64,000 bases of DNA from Streptomyces halobius (GTDB lineage: Bacteria > Actinomycetota > Actinomycetes > Streptomycetales > Streptomycetaceae), in assembly GCF_023277745.1 (NCBI RefSeq), contig NZ_CP086322.1, positions 1,798,001-1,862,000 on the forward strand, in the 5' to 3' direction. Position numbers and translations under genes: made by a program. Below, in pieces: positions 61,585-64,000 of this stretch (within the stretch, counting starts at the first letter, position 1; the number at the start of each line of letters is the position of its first letter). Below the pieces are notes generated by a model that did no database searches, was not told the DNA's origin, and worked only from the letters and a program-made list of their open reading frames with translations.

Positions 61585-61794
61585 ATGACTGATGACGTCA
61601 CCCGTAGGGAAATCGCCGAGCACCTGTCCCCGCTCTTCGCGAACAGCGGGGTGAGCACACACGATCTGCTCCTCGGGGCGTCCGGCGCCCGCCCCGAGGT
61701 CCGCAAGGTGCTCGAACAGCTGCCGCCCGACCGCCGCTACACGGAACTGCGGCAGGTCTGGGAGGACCTCCCCGCGATCCCCGTCGGACTCTGA
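61585..61794 (+). CDS. Small DUF2795-like protein
   Basis: The 69-residue protein MTDDVTRREIAEHLSPLFAN... ends VRKVLEQLPPDRRYTELRQVWEDLPAIPVGL. The segment VLEQLPPDRRYTELRQVWEDLP resembles the L-P-x-R-x-Y core of DUF2795, small actinobacterial proteins of unknown function. It has no Cys and no membrane segment. ATG 61585 has GGGAG 8 bases upstream. Site C suggests that it belongs to the MerR regulon. Confidence 0.75.
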   Translation: MTDDVTRREIAEHLSPLFANSGVSTHDLLLGASGARPEVRKVLEQLPPDRRYTELRQVWEDLPAIPVGL

Positions 61795-62058
61795 GCGGCG
61801 CGGAGCACGGACAATGGCCCTCTTCATGCTGCAACTCGCCCACGGCGAGGACACCGTGACGGAGGCGGACGCCGCCGGGCGCACGGCGTCCGGCGAGATC
61901 GCGCTGGAACGTTCATGGCGAAACCGACCGTTGCCCGGCAGCGCCAGGCCCTGTCGTCAAACTCACGGCCTCGCCGAGGACGTTTTCCCCGGGGATCTCC
62001 GAGCGGATCGAGGGCCGACCGGCCGACACGGGAGGAGGTCGCTCCTCGCGCGCCGCCG

Positions 62059-62490
62059 TCAGCTCTCCGCGCCGAGCCTGCGGCGGAGGGTGGCGGCGAA
62101 GTCCTCGGCGGCCATCATCTGGGCGCGCAGCGTCTCGCAGCGCGCGTCGGCCACCTTGCGGTAGGAGTCGAGGCGCTCGCGCAGCCGCTCCCGCTCCTCG
62201 TCGGATGAGGTCTCCCCTGCTCCGTCCGAGCTTGGGGAAGGGTCGCCGGTGGCCGCGACGCGGTCGGTGATCTCCAGCAGGTCCCGCATCTCCTCCAGCG
62301 AGAAGTCCAGCGGCTTCATGCGCCGGATGACCATCAGCCGCTCGACGTCGGCTTCGGTGTAGAGGCGGAAGCCGCCCTTGCTGCGCGCGGAGGGAGCCAC
62401 GAGGCCGACTTCCTCGTAGTGGCGGATCGTGCGCAGCGACAAACCGGTCCGCTCGGCCACTTCGCCGATCTGCATCTGCCGCTCACCCAT
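62059..62490 (-). CDS. MerR-family regulator 2 (paralogue of regulator 1)
   Basis: The 143-residue protein starts MGERQMQIGEVAERTGLSLR, then TIRHYEEVGLVAPSARSKGGFRLYTEADVERLMVIRRMKPLDFSLEEMRDLLEITDRV. A long C-terminal helix contains VADARCETLRAQMMAAEDFAATL. It shares about two thirds of its DNA-binding residues with regulator 1, so both may read the same 22-bp sites. ATG 62490 is chosen by that alignment. It is divergent from the STAS remnant, with site D in between. Confidence 0.9.
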   Translation of the reverse strand: MGERQMQIGEVAERTGLSLRTIRHYEEVGLVAPSARSKGGFRLYTEADVERLMVIRRMKPLDFSLEEMRDLLEITDRVAATGDPSPSSDGAGETSSDEERERLRERLDSYRKVADARCETLRAQMMAAEDFAATLRRRLGAES

Positions 62491-62625
62491 CGTCGAGTCT
62501 TCTCCTTCTGCGTTCCGCCGCATGTCCACCCCATGCCCACCAGATCGAAGCGCTCCAGCACACGTGTCTGGAATCACATGATCCGAGGAGGTGTTTACCC
62601 GCATTTCATAAGCCGCAGGTCGCAC

Positions 62626-62647
62626 CCTGCCCTCACGTCAGGGTAGA
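62626..62647. promoter_or_regulatory. MerR-regulon palindrome, site D (between merR2 and the STAS remnant)
   Basis: The arms are CCTGCCC and GGGTAGA and the core is TCACGTCA. TAGAGT (62644-62649) overlaps the right arm as a possible -10 reading rightwards. The match to the other sites is good in the right arm and in the ACGT centre. Confidence 0.7.
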
Positions 62648-62721
62648 GTCTTCGGCGAGGGCAGCCACACTGTAAAGACGCAGCCAGGTCCGCCCCCGCC
62701 AGTGCGGGCCCGGACCGGGGC

Positions 62722-63063
62722 TTGCAGGCGCCCGCAGACTTCCGGGAGCGCGTCGCGCACCTGGCCCAGGTCTCCGGTGTCGTCGACCCGGACGGCAAGC
62801 AGGCCGTCTACGCGGTCACCGGCGAGCTGCTCTTCGCCTCCTCCAACGACCTCGTCTACCAGTTCAACTACAAGGACGACCCGGACGACGTCGTCATCGA
62901 CCTCACCGACGCCCACATCTGGGACGCCTCCTCCGTCGCCGCGCTGGACGCCATCGAGACCAAGTACGCCGACCGCGGCAAGAAGGTCACCATCATCGGC
63001 CTGAACGAGCCCAGCGCCGAGATGCACGACAAGCTCGCCGGCCAGCTCACCGCCGGCCACTGA
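62722..63063 (+). pseudogene. STAS-domain fragment of a SulP-type anion transporter
   Basis: The frame (113 codons from a TTG) encodes FRERVAHLAQVSGVVDPDGKQAVYAVTGELLFASSNDLVYQF, then DPDDVVIDLTDAHIWDASSVAALDAIETKYADRGKKVTIIGLNEPSAEMHDKLAGQL. This is the C-terminal STAS domain of SulP transporters; the 10-14 TM part is absent. The promoter with site D leads directly into it, so an internal deletion probably removed the membrane domain. There is no ribosome site or good start codon. If still translated, it would be a free STAS protein. Confidence 0.7.
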
Positions 63064-63071
63064 CAGACCGG

Positions 63072-63111
63072 CCGCCCCTTCCCGCCGACCACGGATGACG
63101 GGAAGGGGCGG
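63072..63111. terminator. Bidirectional hairpin terminator
   Basis: CCGCCCCTTCCCG pairs perfectly over 13 bp with CGGGAAGGGGCGG around a 14-base loop, 9 bp after the STAS stop and followed by TCTTCT. It lies between convergent transcripts. Confidence 0.75.
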
Positions 63112-63198
63112 TCTTCTGCGCGCGGGCCGGAGTGCTCGCCTGCTGCGACGCCTGCAACGAAGACGGCCCGGACGGCCGGCACCGGGTGCGGGTGCGGG

Positions 63199-64000
63199 TC
63201 ACGATGTGGAGGAACGGGCCCTGCCGGGGCTGGTCGTGTCGGAGTGGGGCGCGTCGTCGTCACCCGGGTGGGACGTGGTACGCGGGCTCCGTACGGAACG
63301 GTGTCGGCGGGTGGCCCAGTGCACTGCCCAGCCCGCCACGAGCAGTACCGCGACGGCGGTCAGGACCGGGGCCGGGCCGAGCCCGTCCAGCCAGCGGGTG
63401 GCCTCGCCCTGCCAGCGGGTGGCGGCGCCGACCACCGGGTCCTCGGTCACGTGGCCGTGCAGGAGCCGGAGTTCGTACCAGCCGTAGTACGCGACGTAGC
63501 CGCCTGCCGACAGCAGGAGCGCGCCGGAGGCCCGGGTGACGTACGGCAGTGCCCGGCGGATGCGGCTGATGAGGGCTTGGCGGGAGAGGGCCACGGCGAG
63601 GGTGAGTACGCCGACGACGGCGCCCATCCCGGCCGCGTATACGGCGAAGACCCCCACCACGCCGGGCAGGCTGCCGGTGCGGAAGGCGGCGGAGGTCAGC
63701 GCCAGGAACGGGCCGATGGTGCAGGACAGTGAGGCGATGGCGTACGAGATGCCGTACAGGGTCATCGTCCAGGCCGAACCGGCGGGGCGGGACGTGGCGC
63801 GCACCTTCGGTACGGGGACGCGCAGTTCGCGTCCGGTCAGCAGCCAGACGCCGAGGGCGAGGAGCACGAGGCCGATGGCGACGGTCACCCAGGGCAGCCA
63901 GCGCTCCACCGACAGCGCGAGCGGGCAGACGATGAGTGCGAAGGCGCCGAAGACGGCCGCGAAGCCGCCGGTCATCGCCGCCGTCGCCACCAGGGCCCGC
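63199..64000 (-). CDS. CcdA/DsbD-like membrane protein, partial at the right edge
   Basis: The C-terminal 266 residues are in the window; the N-terminus lies beyond 64000. TM segments are GGFAAVFGAFALIVCPLAL, LPWVTVAIGLVLLALGVWLL, MTLYGISYAIASLSCTIGPFLAL (the conserved CTIGPFL of CcdA TM4), VVGVFAVYAAGMGAVVGVLTLAVAL and ASGALLLSAGGYVAYYGWYEL, with an extra helix VLTAVAVLLVAGWAVHWATR near the C-terminus. CcdA-type proteins move electrons from cytosolic thioredoxin to extracytoplasmic thiol partners. The tail is a charged Ser/Thr-rich stretch. Confidence 0.88.
   Translation of the reverse strand, partial: RALVATAAMTGGFAAVFGAFALIVCPLALSVERWLPWVTVAIGLVLLALGVWLLTGRELRVPVPKVRATSRPAGSAWTMTLYGISYAIASLSCTIGPFLALTSAAFRTGSLPGVVGVFAVYAAGMGAVVGVLTLAVALSRQALISRIRRALPYVTRASGALLLSAGGYVAYYGWYELRLLHGHVTEDPVVGAATRWQGEATRWLDGLGPAPVLTAVAVLLVAGWAVHWATRRHRSVRSPRTTSHPGDDDAPHSDTTSPGRARSSTS

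Noticed and set aside
61814..62164. Possible gene starting MALFMLQLAHGEDTV after the DUF2795-like gene
   Set aside because: Coding character is lost after about 35 residues, there is no ribosome site, and the frame runs antisense into the merR2 gene.

Overview
The window is high-G+C actinobacterial DNA, most likely from a Streptomyces chromosome. Support comes from third-position GC bias, frequent GTG starts, four-base ATGA/GTGA gene overlaps, DmdR/DtxR-type iron boxes, a streptogrisin-like secreted protease, a CmtR-type metal sensor and a giant type I polyketide synthase (PKS). The mix of complete accessory clusters and many decayed genes (ABC-F ATPase, pstS, thioredoxin reductase, two transposases, a SulP anion transporter and others) suggests an accessory or chromosome-arm region rather than the core. 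No rRNA, tRNA or CRISPR array was found.

Layout. 0-8.6 kb: an iron-regulated NRPS-independent siderophore locus. sbnA-sbnB-IucA/IucC-MFS run leftwards off the window, and a FecCD-FecCD-ATPase-binding lipoprotein importer runs rightwards; three iron boxes lie in the promoters. 8.6-12 kb: an erythromycin-esterase-like gene divergent from a MerR protein with two DNA-binding domains, then a frameshifted membrane protein. 12-20 kb: two BCCT osmolyte transporters flanking a CmtR/CDF metal-efflux pair and an MgtE magnesium channel, plus an IS remnant and an RNHCP zinc protein. 21.1-35.3 kb: a five-gene PUFA-synthase-like operon (NMO-NMO-KS-AT-ACP-KR; KS-AT-DH-PPTase; ACP; alpha/beta hydrolase; glycosyltransferase) that probably builds a glycosylated lipid, followed by a convergent XRE-family regulator. 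36.4-40.2 kb: a secreted serine protease and a PhoD phosphatase operon with a PHO-box-like promoter. 40.5-43.3 kb: an arsenic-resistance island (acr3-arsR, arsC, decayed trxB) that abuts a truncated pstS. 43.4-45.7 kb: a PadR regulator, a DoxX protein and an APC transporter; the same 10-bp palindrome lies before the PadR gene and before the APC gene.

45.9-54.4 kb: a four-gene Wadjet-like anti-plasmid SMC system (TIGR02677/02678/02680/02679 families) whose genes all overlap by 4 bp. 55.1-57.7 kb: a spermidine-synthase-like methyltransferase-fold protein and RNase J. 58.3-63.1 kb: an apparently coherent MerR regulon. Two paralogous MerR regulators, release factor 3 (prfC), a frameshifted zinc-ribbon protein, a DUF2795-like small protein and a SulP-type STAS remnant are interspersed with four copies of one 22-bp palindrome (arms TCTACCC and GGGTAGA, core TAACGTTA). 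The window ends in a CcdA-like membrane protein cut by the right edge.

The most promising material is the MerR/22-bp palindrome regulon with prfC, the glycolipid-type PKS operon, and the Wadjet-like module. Function calls rest on recognised motifs and remembered families; no database search was run.
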